Positions 8,683 to 16,597 of a stretch of DNA of 32,854 nt are shown in pieces. The notes beneath the pieces are model-generated. The model did no database searches and was not told where the DNA came from. It worked only from the letters and a program-made list of their open reading frames with translations. The position numbers and the translations under genes were made by a program. How positions within the stretch are numbered: position 1 is the first letter of the stretch; every line of letters starts with the position of its first letter. Source of the DNA: Candidatus Babelota bacterium (GTDB taxonomy: Bacteria; Babelota; Babeliae; Babelales; JABDEC01); the NCBI GenBank assembly GCA_013287265.1, contig JABDEC010000012.1:1-32854 (forward strand). The letters run 5' to 3'.

Positions 8683-9657
8683 ATGAAAATAAAAAGTTTT
8701 TTATTATTAATGCTATTTTTCAATTTAAATTGTATTGAATTGATAAGTTTTAAAAATATCGTACTTTGGGGACATAAATTACATAGTCATACACATTCGT
8801 ATATTCATGCAGCACTTTTTAGAACATTTCAACACTTAGGTTACAAGGTTTTGTGGTTAGATAATGATGACGATATTTCAAACATTGATTTTTCAAATTC
8901 ATTATTTATAACTGAAGGTCAGGTTGATGAAAAAATTCCTTTAAGAAACGATTGTTTCTATATTTTACATAACTGTTATTCATTAAAATACAAACCACTT
9001 TTTGCATCAAAAAAAGCTATCACTTTACAGGTTTACACACATGATTGCTTGCAAAAAAATGTAACAAAAATGGAAGAATACATTTTTTATAATTTAAAAG
9101 ATCAAATAATATATATGCCATGGGCAACAGATTTATTGCCTAGAGAAATCAACCAAATAAAAAATAAAATTAAATTAAGTGAAAAAAATAATGAAGTTTA
9201 TTATGTGGGAACTATTGGTGGAGGAATATTTGGAAATATTAATCAAATAGAGCCATTTATTAAAGCTTGTAAAGAAAACTTTATCAATTTCAGACACGTT
9301 ATTTTTAAAAGCCTAATTGAAAATATCGGAGTAATACAAAATTCAATTATGGCACCTGCAATTCAAGGCGAATGGCAGTGTGAAAAAGGATATATTCCTT
9401 GTAGAATTTTTAAGAATATTAGTTATGGCCAATTTGGAATAACTAATTCTGAGACCGTTTTTAAATTATTTAACAAGAAAATTATATACAATTCTAATAC
9501 GTATCAATTATTTTTTGATGCTTATGAAAAATTAAAAAATCTGTCTTTAAATGAGTTGCATGATTTAATGGATTTTGTTAGAGATAATCATACTTATATA
9601 AATAGGATTAATTGTTTGTTTAAATTTTTAAGATTAGTGAACCAAGATATTAAATAA
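8683..9657 (+). CDS. GT-B-like glycosyltransferase, exported (copy 1)
   Basis: The ATG is preceded by AAAGGGGTAGGGT, a strong purine-rich ribosome-binding site. Residues 3-17 look like a signal peptide ending NLNC. The N-terminal half has IVLWGHKLHSHTHSYIH (26-42), and the C-terminal half has YIPCRIFKNISYGQFGITNSE (237-257). The latter resembles the donor-binding loop of GT-B enzymes, where a Glu contacts the nucleotide. I infer a retaining GT-B transferase of unknown specificity. A close paralogue at 23896-24861 sits in the same divergent arrangement next to a DSD GT. Confidence 0.65.
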   Translation: MKIKSFLLLMLFFNLNCIELISFKNIVLWGHKLHSHTHSYIHAALFRTFQHLGYKVLWLDNDDDISNIDFSNSLFITEGQVDEKIPLRNDCFYILHNCYSLKYKPLFASKKAITLQVYTHDCLQKNVTKMEEYIFYNLKDQIIYMPWATDLLPREINQIKNKIKLSEKNNEVYYVGTIGGGIFGNINQIEPFIKACKENFINFRHVIFKSLIENIGVIQNSIMAPAIQGEWQCEKGYIPCRIFKNISYGQFGITNSETVFKLFNKKIIYNSNTYQLFFDAYEKLKNLSLNELHDLMDFVRDNHTYINRINCLFKFLRLVNQDIK

Positions 9658-9683
9658 TTTATGTTAGGTTGTTAAGGAAAAAA

Positions 9684-10676
9684 TTGATTAAATTAAAATT
9701 GCTTTATAGATTGTTATTTTTGTTTTGTAATATTATTAATGCAGACGTCAAAAATAATTTTTTAAATTTTTCAAGTCATAAAATTGATGGATATCTTCAG
9801 CCGGAATTTCTTCAATATTTAAAAGAAAATTTTAAATGTAATATTTTTTTTGAAACAGGCACTTATGCAGGAGCAACATCTCAACAAGCTTCAAAGATAT
9901 TTGATAAAGTTTATACAACAGAATTATATGAACCACTTTATAAAGCGGCTGTAAATAAATTCAAAAACCATAAAAATGTTTATATTTATAAAGGTCATTC
10001 TCCGGCTGTACTTGACACAATTTTGCCAACATTAAAAAAAGAAAAAATAATTTTTTGGCTGGATGCTCATTATTCTGGTAATGGAACTGCTAAAGGAGCT
10101 GGAGAAACCGCCGAGGATATTACTCCGATAAGAAAAGAAATACAAACAATATTAAAACATTCATCATTATTGCAAGATTTTGTAATTTTAATTGATGATA
10201 TTCGAGGATTTGGTTCACGAATTAATTCAACAACTTATATTGGTTGTTGGGCATATCCAACATTACAAGAAATAACAGAAACTATTTTACAAACAAATAA
10301 AAATTTTTCTTTTGCAGTTTTAGGCGATATTTTACTTTGCTATGATTCATCTAAACATAGTCCTTCTTTTTCTCCAGTTGTACAATCTATAACTAAAAGT
10401 CGTTTATATAATGGTAAAAATTATTCTAATGAAGAATTATTGCAGGCAGAACAAATTATAATGCAGGCTCAAAATCAGGAGAGAAAATTTATTGAAGATT
10501 TATATAAAATGATGTGCACTTATAAAGACCCTGAATTCCATTATAAATTATGGTATGGATTGATAAATTTAGGAAATAAAAATTACAAAATAGCCAATGA
10601 CATGTTTAACAATATTATTGAACAACACAATTATACAGATTTGCGAATCTATCAATATAAAAATAGCTGCAAATAA
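9684..10676 (+). CDS. Exported methyltransferase-like protein, FETGTYAG family (short copy)
   Basis: The TTG at 9684 is preferred: AAGGA (9674-9678) lies five bases upstream and the product begins with a clean signal peptide (MIKLKLLYRLLFLFCNIINA). The fold is class I methyltransferase-like: FFETGTYAG (55-63, motif I), a VYTTELY strand, KGHSPAVLDTILP, WLDAHYSG (125-132) and LIDDIRGFGS (169-178). The conserved acidic residues could bind a metal or a diol-bearing sugar. About 60 C-terminal residues look like a partial TPR-like helical hairpin. The paralogue at 16598-17722 has a longer tail, so this copy seems truncated at its end. A hairpin terminator overlaps its stop. Confidence 0.65.
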   Translation: MIKLKLLYRLLFLFCNIINADVKNNFLNFSSHKIDGYLQPEFLQYLKENFKCNIFFETGTYAGATSQQASKIFDKVYTTELYEPLYKAAVNKFKNHKNVYIYKGHSPAVLDTILPTLKKEKIIFWLDAHYSGNGTAKGAGETAEDITPIRKEIQTILKHSSLLQDFVILIDDIRGFGSRINSTTYIGCWAYPTLQEITETILQTNKNFSFAVLGDILLCYDSSKHSPSFSPVVQSITKSRLYNGKNYSNEELLQAEQIIMQAQNQERKFIEDLYKMMCTYKDPEFHYKLWYGLINLGNKNYKIANDMFNNIIEQHNYTDLRIYQYKNSCK

Positions 10677-10707
10677 ATATCTAAGTTTAACCTTTTTAGA
10701 TATTTTT
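10675..10707 (+). terminator. Rho-independent terminator after the 9684 gene
   Basis: A perfect 10-base inverted repeat (AAATATCTAA at 10675-10684 with TTAGATATTT at 10696-10705, 11-base loop) is followed by a T run. The stem is almost all A/T, so it is weak, but position and T tract fit a forward terminator. Confidence 0.55.
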
Positions 10708-10716
10708 GTTTGCTTA

Positions 10717-10815
10717 TTTATTAAAAAATAATTTTTCTTGATTTTAAATCTTCAATTATGCAAGCATTATTTTAGTTTCAAAAAGGCTTATAAAATAATG
10801 TTAAAACAATTTTTT
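10717..10815. repeat. 99-base leader repeat, copy 1
   Basis: Near-identical and collinear (offset 4724, no indels) with 15441-15539. The first 60 bases match perfectly. Differences cluster around the ribosome-binding site (GGCTT here, GGGGG in copy 2) and after the shared ATG, 10798 here and 15522 there. In copy 2 that ATG starts the PseB-like gene. Here it heads a short hydrophobic stretch in frame with, but probably not part of, the DSD GT at 10873. It appears to be a relic of a recombination or gene-replacement event. Nothing else is seen in the 196 bases between genes except the terminator. Confidence 0.85.
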
Positions 10816-10872
10816 CCTCTATTATTATTTATTAAGTATTTGTTTGAGAAGTTATTTTTTAAGGCAGTAACT

Positions 10873-11817
10873 ATGAACCGTTTCTATTTTTTTATAACTA
10901 TTTTAAATCTATTTATATTCACATTTTCACAAAAAATATTAATTGTAACATTGAGTTATAATAGAGCTGATTTTATAGAAATTCAAAATAAAACATTTAA
11001 AAAATTTTTAAAAGATGATTATGAATTTGTTGTTTTTAATGATGCGCCAGATTTGAGTGAAAATGAAAAATCAATAACTAATATATGTAAAAAATTGAAC
11101 ATAAGACATATTAGAATCCCTCAAAGTTTGCATGAAAAAACAGTGTCTTGTAGACCTTTAAATGATTTAAAATCTCCTTCAAATGTAAGACACGCTAATG
11201 CAATTAATTATTTTTTGCAAAATTTAGGATTTGATCATAATGGCATTGTAGTATTAATTGATTCAGATATTTTTTTGGTAAGACCATTCAGTATTGTTAA
11301 ATATATGGAAGATTTTGATCTTGCTACATCTTATTTAGTAGCGAACTTTAATGGAATAAATATTTCCTATTTATCGCCGCATTTAATTTTTTTTAATATG
11401 GAAAAATTGCCAGATAAAAAAAATATTAATTTTAATTGCGGAAATTTTAATGGGTTTTCGGTCGATGTTGGCGGTTATACTTATTATTATTTACAAAATC
11501 ATCCAAATTTAAAAATCTCTACAATTGATAACCATATGTATAGTTATAATTTATTTTGTCCTGATTTTTATGGCCCAAAAAATAGACCTGACATGAATTT
11601 ACCTAAAGAAGTTCAAATTTCTAAATTATCTTCTTATGGTTTTAATGAAAATGAAATTAAATTTTTACAAAAGAAACCAGACACAATTCAATATATGCTA
11701 AAATGTCATTTTTTCCATTTCAGGTGCGGTACAAATTATGATAATTTTTCAAAAAATTTTATCGAAAATAAAATTAAGTTAGTTAATGAATATCTAGAAG
11801 ATATTCTTAACTCTTAA
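10873..11817 (+). CDS. DSD-family GT-A-like glycosyltransferase, exported (copy 2)
   Basis: The ATG at 10873 is chosen because AAGG sits eight bases upstream and it yields a signal peptide (MNRFYFFITILNLFIFTFS) aligned with those of its paralogues. Open frame continues upstream to a TTG at 10738 and the repeat-borne ATG at 10798, but that part derives from the leader repeat. From 10873 the protein has 314 residues, with KILIVTLSYNRADF, FNDAPD, SPSNVRHANAI, DSDIF (DSD at 130-132) and HFRCGTNYDNF near the end. The SPSNVRH block is shared with the GT half of the fusion at 17715 but not with the copies at 7689 and 22868, so these two are nearest relatives. Confidence 0.7.
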   Translation: MNRFYFFITILNLFIFTFSQKILIVTLSYNRADFIEIQNKTFKKFLKDDYEFVVFNDAPDLSENEKSITNICKKLNIRHIRIPQSLHEKTVSCRPLNDLKSPSNVRHANAINYFLQNLGFDHNGIVVLIDSDIFLVRPFSIVKYMEDFDLATSYLVANFNGINISYLSPHLIFFNMEKLPDKKNINFNCGNFNGFSVDVGGYTYYYLQNHPNLKISTIDNHMYSYNLFCPDFYGPKNRPDMNLPKEVQISKLSSYGFNENEIKFLQKKPDTIQYMLKCHFFHFRCGTNYDNFSKNFIENKIKLVNEYLEDILNS

Positions 11818-11883
11818 CAAATATTGTTTTCTTCTTATAAGTTTTGTTAGTTTCGATTTATCAATTATTCATAATGAGAAAAA

Positions 11884-12996
11884 ATGAAAAAATTTTATAT
11901 ATTTTTTTTCTTATTTTTTATAAATAATTCAATATTAGCGAGTGATCTAAATAATCAAAAAACATTATTTTTTACTGGAGCTGCAGGATTTATAGGAAGT
12001 AACTTCTTGGAATATATGTTCAATAAATATCCTGAATATAATTTCATCATTCTTGATAACTTGACATATGCTGGCAATTTAGAAAATATTCCTTCAAATA
12101 TTAGAAATTCTAAAAGATTTGAATTTTTTTACGGTTCAGTTACAAATCAATATTTAGTTGATCTTTTAATGAAACGTTCTCAAATGGTCGTTCATTTTGC
12201 TGCTGAATCCCATGTAACTAATAGTATTTTTGAAGATAGCCCTTTTTTTGAAACTGATGTTAATGGCACCAGAGTTATGATGCGATCACTAGTTAGAAAT
12301 AAGAATAATGTTGAACGGTTTGTGCATATTTCAACTTCTGAAGTTTATGGTACTGCAGAAAATGAATTTATGGATGAAAATCACCCTTTAAATCCGAGAT
12401 CTCCATATGCAGCTGCAAAAGCGGGAGCAGATAGATTAGTTTATGCTTATTGGTGTACTTATGATATTCCCGCATTAATAATAAGACCATTTAATAATTA
12501 CGGTCCTCGCCAGCATTTGGAAAAAGTTATACCGGCATTTATTACAAATATTATTCTCGACAAGCCTTTATTTATTCATGGTGACGGCAGTCAAGTTAGA
12601 GATTGGATTCATGTTTCAGATACTTGTAAAGCTATTGATAAAGCATTACATATTTCTGATTTTAAAAAAATTAAGAATCAAGTAATTAATATTGGTTCTT
12701 CCAAAAAAGTTTCAATCGCTGCAATAGCAAACAAAATTATTAAATATTTTAATCTTTCTGAAGAATATTTACATTTTGTAAAAGATAGACCAGGCCAAGT
12801 TGAATGTCACGTAGCAAATATTGAAAAAGCAAAAAAACTTTTAGAATGGGAACCAACAAGTCCTTTTGAAAAAGGTTTAATGGATACCATTGAATGGTAT
12901 AAAAATAATTATGAATGGTGGAAAAGAACAGTTATTATTGCTCCATATTTGAACAATAATTTTAAAAATATAATAAAAAGAAATATTTGTAAATAA
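11884..12996 (+). CDS. NDP-hexose 4,6-dehydratase (RmlB/RHM1-N type), exported
   Basis: A 370-residue extended SDR enzyme behind a signal peptide (2-19). NAD-binding motif GAAGFIG (32-38), LDNLTYAGN (58-66), AAESHVTNSIF, YxxxK at Y175/K179, RPFNNYGPRQ (201-210) and GDGSQVRDWIHVSD (233-246) are all present. The family converts dTDP- or UDP-glucose to the 4-keto-6-deoxy sugar. The catalytic triad reads T151-S152-E153: the Asp of the RmlB TDE motif is Ser, as in GDP-mannose dehydratases, so the exact substrate is open. The epimerase/reductase gene 22 bases downstream makes UDP-glucose the most economical guess. The ribosome-binding site is weak. Confidence 0.82.
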   Translation: MKKFYIFFFLFFINNSILASDLNNQKTLFFTGAAGFIGSNFLEYMFNKYPEYNFIILDNLTYAGNLENIPSNIRNSKRFEFFYGSVTNQYLVDLLMKRSQMVVHFAAESHVTNSIFEDSPFFETDVNGTRVMMRSLVRNKNNVERFVHISTSEVYGTAENEFMDENHPLNPRSPYAAAKAGADRLVYAYWCTYDIPALIIRPFNNYGPRQHLEKVIPAFITNIILDKPLFIHGDGSQVRDWIHVSDTCKAIDKALHISDFKKIKNQVINIGSSKKVSIAAIANKIIKYFNLSEEYLHFVKDRPGQVECHVANIEKAKKLLEWEPTSPFEKGLMDTIEWYKNNYEWWKRTVIIAPYLNNNFKNIIKRNICK

Positions 12997-13018
12997 AATT
13001 AAGAGTAGGTGAAGTAAA

Positions 13019-13951
13019 ATGGCATTCAAAAAAAAAATAATTTCTTTTATTTTTTTTACTCTTCTTATTTTTCATTTAAAAAATGAAAATAAAACATTTC
13101 TTATTTTTGGTGGCAAGACTGGATGGATTGGTCAAAAAATTGTTAAACTTATTAGTGAGCAAAAACATATAATTATAATAGCTGACTCGAGATTAGAAAA
13201 TAGACAAGATATAATAAATGAAATAGAAAAAACAAAACCAGATTTTATTATTAATGCTGCGGGTATTAACGGTCGACCAAATGTAGATTGGTGCGAAGAT
13301 AATAAGCAAAAAACCATTCGCGTAAATATTATAGGAACATTAAATTTAATTGATCTTTCTTATTTATATAATATTCACTTAACAAATATTTCTACTGGAT
13401 GTATTTATCAATATGATTCAAAACACTCTATAGAAAATAATATTGGATTTACTGAAAGAGATGAACCAAATTTTAACGGTTCTTTTTACAGCAGATCTAA
13501 AACAATATCAGAAAAATTAATTCTAGAATATCCAAATGTTTTAAATTTAAGATTCCGAATGCCTATTTCACATGAAAATCATGAACGTAATTTTATTACC
13601 AAAATTACAAATTATAAAAAAATAATTAATATTCCTAATTCTGTTACTGTATTAGAAGATTTATTGCCTATTGCGATTGATATGACTTTAAAGGAAATCA
13701 AAGGTAATTATAATTTTGTCAATCCTGGAATTATTTCTCACAATGAAATATTAGATCTTTATAAAGAATGTATAAATCCAAATTTTACATATGAAAATTT
13801 TACTATTGAAGAACAATCTAAAATTCTTAAAGCAGGAAGATCCAATTGTCACTTAGATGTTGCTAAATTATTGCTTTTTTATCCGAATATTCCAGATATT
13901 AAATTTTCAATAAAAAAAGTTTTTGAAAGAATGAAAAAAAATAATAATTAA
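13019..13951 (+). CDS. UDP-4-keto-6-deoxyglucose 3,5-epimerase/4-reductase (plant UER1/RHM-C type), exported
   Basis: A 310-residue SDR protein with AGGTGA upstream of the ATG and a hydrophobic N-terminus (6-20). It closely resembles plant UER1/NRS-ER and the C-terminal domain of RHM: FGGKTGWIGQK (30-40), NAAGINGRPNVDWCE (79-93), TGCIYQYD (126-133), SFYSRSK (155-161) and NFITKI (191-196). C128, Y157, K161 and K195 align in spacing with C115, Y144, K148 and K183 of the Arabidopsis enzyme as I recall it. The expected reaction is UDP-4-keto-6-deoxyglucose to UDP-L-rhamnose using NADPH. With the dehydratase just upstream it completes a two-gene route. A second copy is the N-terminal half of the fusion at 17715. 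Confidence 0.85.
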   Translation: MAFKKKIISFIFFTLLIFHLKNENKTFLIFGGKTGWIGQKIVKLISEQKHIIIIADSRLENRQDIINEIEKTKPDFIINAAGINGRPNVDWCEDNKQKTIRVNIIGTLNLIDLSYLYNIHLTNISTGCIYQYDSKHSIENNIGFTERDEPNFNGSFYSRSKTISEKLILEYPNVLNLRFRMPISHENHERNFITKITNYKKIINIPNSVTVLEDLLPIAIDMTLKEIKGNYNFVNPGIISHNEILDLYKECINPNFTYENFTIEEQSKILKAGRSNCHLDVAKLLLFYPNIPDIKFSIKKVFERMKKNNN

Positions 13952-14670
13952 TTTTTTATAATAAAGCACATACTATCATAAAAATGTAATGATTTAATAT
14001 TTCTTTGGTAATAATTTAATGCGCCATATTTTTTCTCAGAATATTTTGATTTATCTGCAATTCCTGTTCGCGCACCAACAAAATTAACCTCATCAATTAA
14101 TGATTGTAAAAATCTGATTGTTGTATTTGTTCCTGATGATGGTTGTTCTTTTGACCCTGAACCACCCCAGGCTTTCCAGTATGATGTATGTAAATCTTCA
14201 ATTACATAAATTCCACCACTTTTTAAATGTGGAAATAAGACTTTAAAACTTGTAATTTGTTGATTCATTTGATGCCCACCATCATCAATTATGATATCAA
14301 AACTACCTCCAGCTTTATTAATAAAGTTATTCAAATCATTTTCATTTGATTGATCGCCTAAATGAAAGTTTGATCTATCTGAAAAATTTTTTGCGAAGCA
14401 TTGAATGAAAAGGTCATTAAATTCTAAAAAATGTAATTCAGCTTTAGAAAAATATTCTTCCCACATATGAGCTGATTGACCATGTGCAAAACCGATTTCT
14501 AAGAATTTAATTTTTTTGTCTTTTAGAGGAGAAAAATAAGATTCGTAAACACTTATATAATTGTGCCAATAGGAACTTTTATCTGTTCCATATTTACAAG
14601 CAATTTGATCTAATGCTTGTATGTTTTTTGTTAATGCAAATATCAAAATGATTAAAAATTTTAATTTCAT
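13948..14670 (-). CDS. Exported sugar O-methyltransferase-like protein (MycE-type)
   Basis: AAGGA precedes the ATG, and residues 2-19 form a signal peptide ending IQA. ACKYGTDKSSYWHNYISVYE (24-43), FLEIGFAHG (56-64, motif I), IDDGGH (128-133) and YVIEDLHTSYW (155-165) match the metal-dependent macrolide-sugar O-methyltransferase type (mycinamicin MycE-like). There, Asp and Glu side chains bind the metal near the sugar diol. The likely role is methylating a hydroxyl of a deoxysugar such as rhamnose; the position is not predictable. It overlaps the convergent epimerase/reductase gene by four bases at the 3' ends. Confidence 0.72.
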   Translation of the reverse strand: MKLKFLIILIFALTKNIQALDQIACKYGTDKSSYWHNYISVYESYFSPLKDKKIKFLEIGFAHGQSAHMWEEYFSKAELHFLEFNDLFIQCFAKNFSDRSNFHLGDQSNENDLNNFINKAGGSFDIIIDDGGHQMNQQITSFKVLFPHLKSGGIYVIEDLHTSYWKAWGGSGSKEQPSSGTNTTIRFLQSLIDEVNFVGARTGIADKSKYSEKKYGALNYYQRNIKSLHFYDSMCFIIKN

Positions 14671-14695
14671 TTTAATCTTCCTTTATTTTAAAATT

Positions 14696-15390
14696 TCATA
14701 TAAAACTATTTAATAACGCTGTTTTGAGCTGATGATATTGGTTATTTGTATCCCAATTAGAACCACTTCTGTAATGTAAAAAAAGTATTATTATACATGA
14801 ATTCCACATTAGGTGGGCCAGATTGTAGAAATTTAATTTCGGCCTCAGTAAATTTATGCTTTTTCAGGATTTCAATATTATGTGTACATGTTAAATGATT
14901 AATTTTTGACAATTATTTGGTAAGTTTTTCATATTGAAAAAGATTAAACTAATTAATAAGTAATTAACTCTTCATTTTTTTCAGCTAATTGAGCAATAGC
15001 ACATATATACTAATTTTTCATAAATTTCGCAATACTGAATTCTTTTATCAAAAAAATATCAGAATCCATTGTTATTACTATTCCATTATGATTGAAACTA
15101 ATGAATCAAAGGAATATTGAACTACATTGCAATTTCTTATTATTGGATGATTCAAATCTTCTCCTGGCCCATCTTTGAAGATAAGGTTGAGTATGTATAT
15201 TTTGTGGAATTCTAATGCGCACGTTTAATTTTGTGCATGTATTATTTACTTTTCATTTTCGCTGAAAAATCAGGCCGATTGTAGCTATAGGCAAGAATTA
15301 AAACTATAGGATTTTCAGGAAAACTTTCTAAATTTTTAATTATTAAAAAATAAAAAAAATTTTACAAAAATTTGAAATAATAAATTTCAT
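14696..15390 (-). pseudogene. Decayed DSD-family glycosyltransferase
   Basis: The 14671-15440 stretch has no intact gene, but the reverse strand carries fragments of the DSD GT family in the right order. The ATG at 15390 opens a signal peptide that stops early. A YNRPDF fragment follows, then a deletion of about 30 codons, then SENEK, RIRIPQNIHTQPYLQRW, a one-base insertion, PGEDLNHPIIRNCNVVQYS, another shift, MDSDIFLIKEFSI and a stop. After a second large gap come EAEIKFLQSGPPNVEF, a shift, and LHYRSGSNWD, ending at the stop at 14698-14696. At least four frameshifts, two deletions and several nonsense codons rule out function. It most resembles the 7689 and 22868 copies. Confidence 0.85.
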
Positions 15391-15440
15391 TTGCTAATTC
15401 CTTTATTTCTTTTTATTTATAAATTAAATAAATTAACATT

Positions 15441-15539
15441 TTTATTAAAAAATAATTTTTCTTGATTTTAAATCTTCAATTATGCAAGCATTATTTTAGT
15501 TTTAAAAAGGGGGATAAAATAATGTTAAAGCAAATTTTT
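15441..15539. repeat. 99-base leader repeat, copy 2
   Basis: Collinear with 10717-10815. This copy contains the ribosome-binding site AAAAAGGGGGA (15504-15514) and the ATG (15522) of the PseB-like dehydratase. It looks like the functional original, with copy 1 the displaced relic. Confidence 0.85.
15504..15514 (+). promoter_or_regulatory. Strong ribosome-binding site fixing the 15522 start
   Basis: AAAAAGGGGGA lies about seven bases before the ATG at 15522. It argues against the upstream in-frame TTG at 15462, whose 20 extra codons lie in the leader repeat. Confidence 0.65.
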
Positions 15540-16592
15540 TTTGTTTTTTTACTAAATATTTGTTTACAAAATTGTTGTCTATCTGATAAAGAAATATTTG
15601 AAAATAAAAATATTTTAATTACCGGCGGAACGGGTTTTTTAGGTAGAGCATTAATTGAAGAAATTTTAAAATATAACCCGAATCAAATAACAGTTTTTAG
15701 TCGTGATGAAGTTAAACATTTTAATATCACAAAATTATTCAATAACAATGAAAAGATAAAGAATGTTATAGGTGATGTGAGGGATTATAATGCTTTATTT
15801 AACGCTACTAAAAATGTAGATATAGCAATACATGCTGCTGCCTTAAAAAGAATTGATGATGTAGAAAAGAATGTTTCAGAATCTATCAAGACTAACATTA
15901 TTGGTTCATTAAATTTATTTAATGTTTGTACTCATAATAGAGTTAAAAAAGTTGTTTTTGTCTCTACAGACAAAGCTTGTTCACCAATTAATACCTACGG
16001 AGCGTGCAAATTTATAAGTGAAAAAATATTTACCAATTATGAAAGACAAAATTCCCAAACAAAATTTGTCGTAGTTAGATATGGAAATGTTTTAGAAAGT
16101 ACAGGTTCGGTTATCCCTATTTTTTCGGAAAAAATTTTAAAAGGCGAAGATATTCCATTAACGGATGAAAATATGACGCGCTTTATTATTAATAAAAATG
16201 AAGCTGTAGAATTAATATTTGATGCAATAAAATATGGAATTGGGGGCGAAATATTTTCACGAAAATTACCTTCAATGAAGATAGTGGATTTAATAGAAAT
16301 ATTAAAGGAAAAATTCAAAGCAAACAATAAAATAAAAATCATTGGATTAAGACCAGGTGAAAAAATTCATGAAATTTTAATTAATGAATCAGAAATTTTG
16401 AGAGCTTATACTTTTGACAATAAATATGTTATTACGCCATGTATAAAAGAATGGTTTAATTTTGATAATGAATCAGTACCAGTGTATATAAAAAAAGGAA
16501 AAGCCCTTAAAGAGATTTTTTTAAAAGATTATAGTTCTGGTGATTCTGTGATAGATAAAAAATTATTGGAAAAATTAATAGAAATAAAATAA
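15522..16592 (+). CDS. UDP-HexNAc 4,6-dehydratase, PseB/FlaA1/CapE type, exported
   Basis: From the ATG at 15522 the protein has 356 residues and a signal-peptide-like start (4-20, cysteine-rich LQNCC). SDR motifs follow: GGTGFLG (35-41), GDVRD (84-88), AAALK (105-109), VSTDKACSPINTYGACK (147-163, with T149, D150, K151, Y159, K163) and GLRPGEKIHEILI in the C-terminal half. STDKA-P-N-YGA-K is the signature of inverting UDP-GlcNAc 4,6-dehydratases (PseB, FlaA1, CapE, WbjB). The product would be UDP-2-acetamido-2,6-dideoxy-4-keto-hexose, a precursor of FucNAc, RhaNAc or pseudaminic acid. No further enzyme of those routes is evident here. A methyltransferase-like gene starts five bases downstream. 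Confidence 0.85.
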   Translation: MLKQIFFVFLLNICLQNCCLSDKEIFENKNILITGGTGFLGRALIEEILKYNPNQITVFSRDEVKHFNITKLFNNNEKIKNVIGDVRDYNALFNATKNVDIAIHAAALKRIDDVEKNVSESIKTNIIGSLNLFNVCTHNRVKKVVFVSTDKACSPINTYGACKFISEKIFTNYERQNSQTKFVVVRYGNVLESTGSVIPIFSEKILKGEDIPLTDENMTRFIINKNEAVELIFDAIKYGIGGEIFSRKLPSMKIVDLIEILKEKFKANNKIKIIGLRPGEKIHEILINESEILRAYTFDNKYVITPCIKEWFNFDNESVPVYIKKGKALKEIFLKDYSSGDSVIDKKLLEKLIEIK

Positions 16593-16597
16593 CGGAA

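Larger units (their letters stand above)
7689..9657. repeat. Duplicated divergent gene pair, copy 1 (DSD GT / GT-B)
   Basis: A reverse DSD GT and a forward GT-B-like gene face away from each other across 67 bases. The same pair in the same arrangement recurs at 22868-24861 with long identical protein blocks, so the pair was duplicated as a unit. The intergenic DNA has diverged. Confidence 0.75.

Noticed and set aside
10738-10872. In-frame upstream extensions of the DSD GT from TTG 10738 or ATG 10798
   Set aside because: The first part is the leader repeat also found before an unrelated gene, and the extension would place a second hydrophobic stretch before the normal signal peptide. The ATG at 10873 has its own AAGG and aligns with paralogues.
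16037-16342. Reverse 101-codon frame inside the PseB-like gene
   Set aside because: Antisense to conserved SDR sequence, with no ribosome-binding site and no recognisable product.
11884-16592. Standard bacterial dTDP-rhamnose (rmlABCD) operon
   Set aside because: RmlA, RmlC and RmlD are absent; the second enzyme is of plant UER1 type and the third dehydratase is of PseB type.
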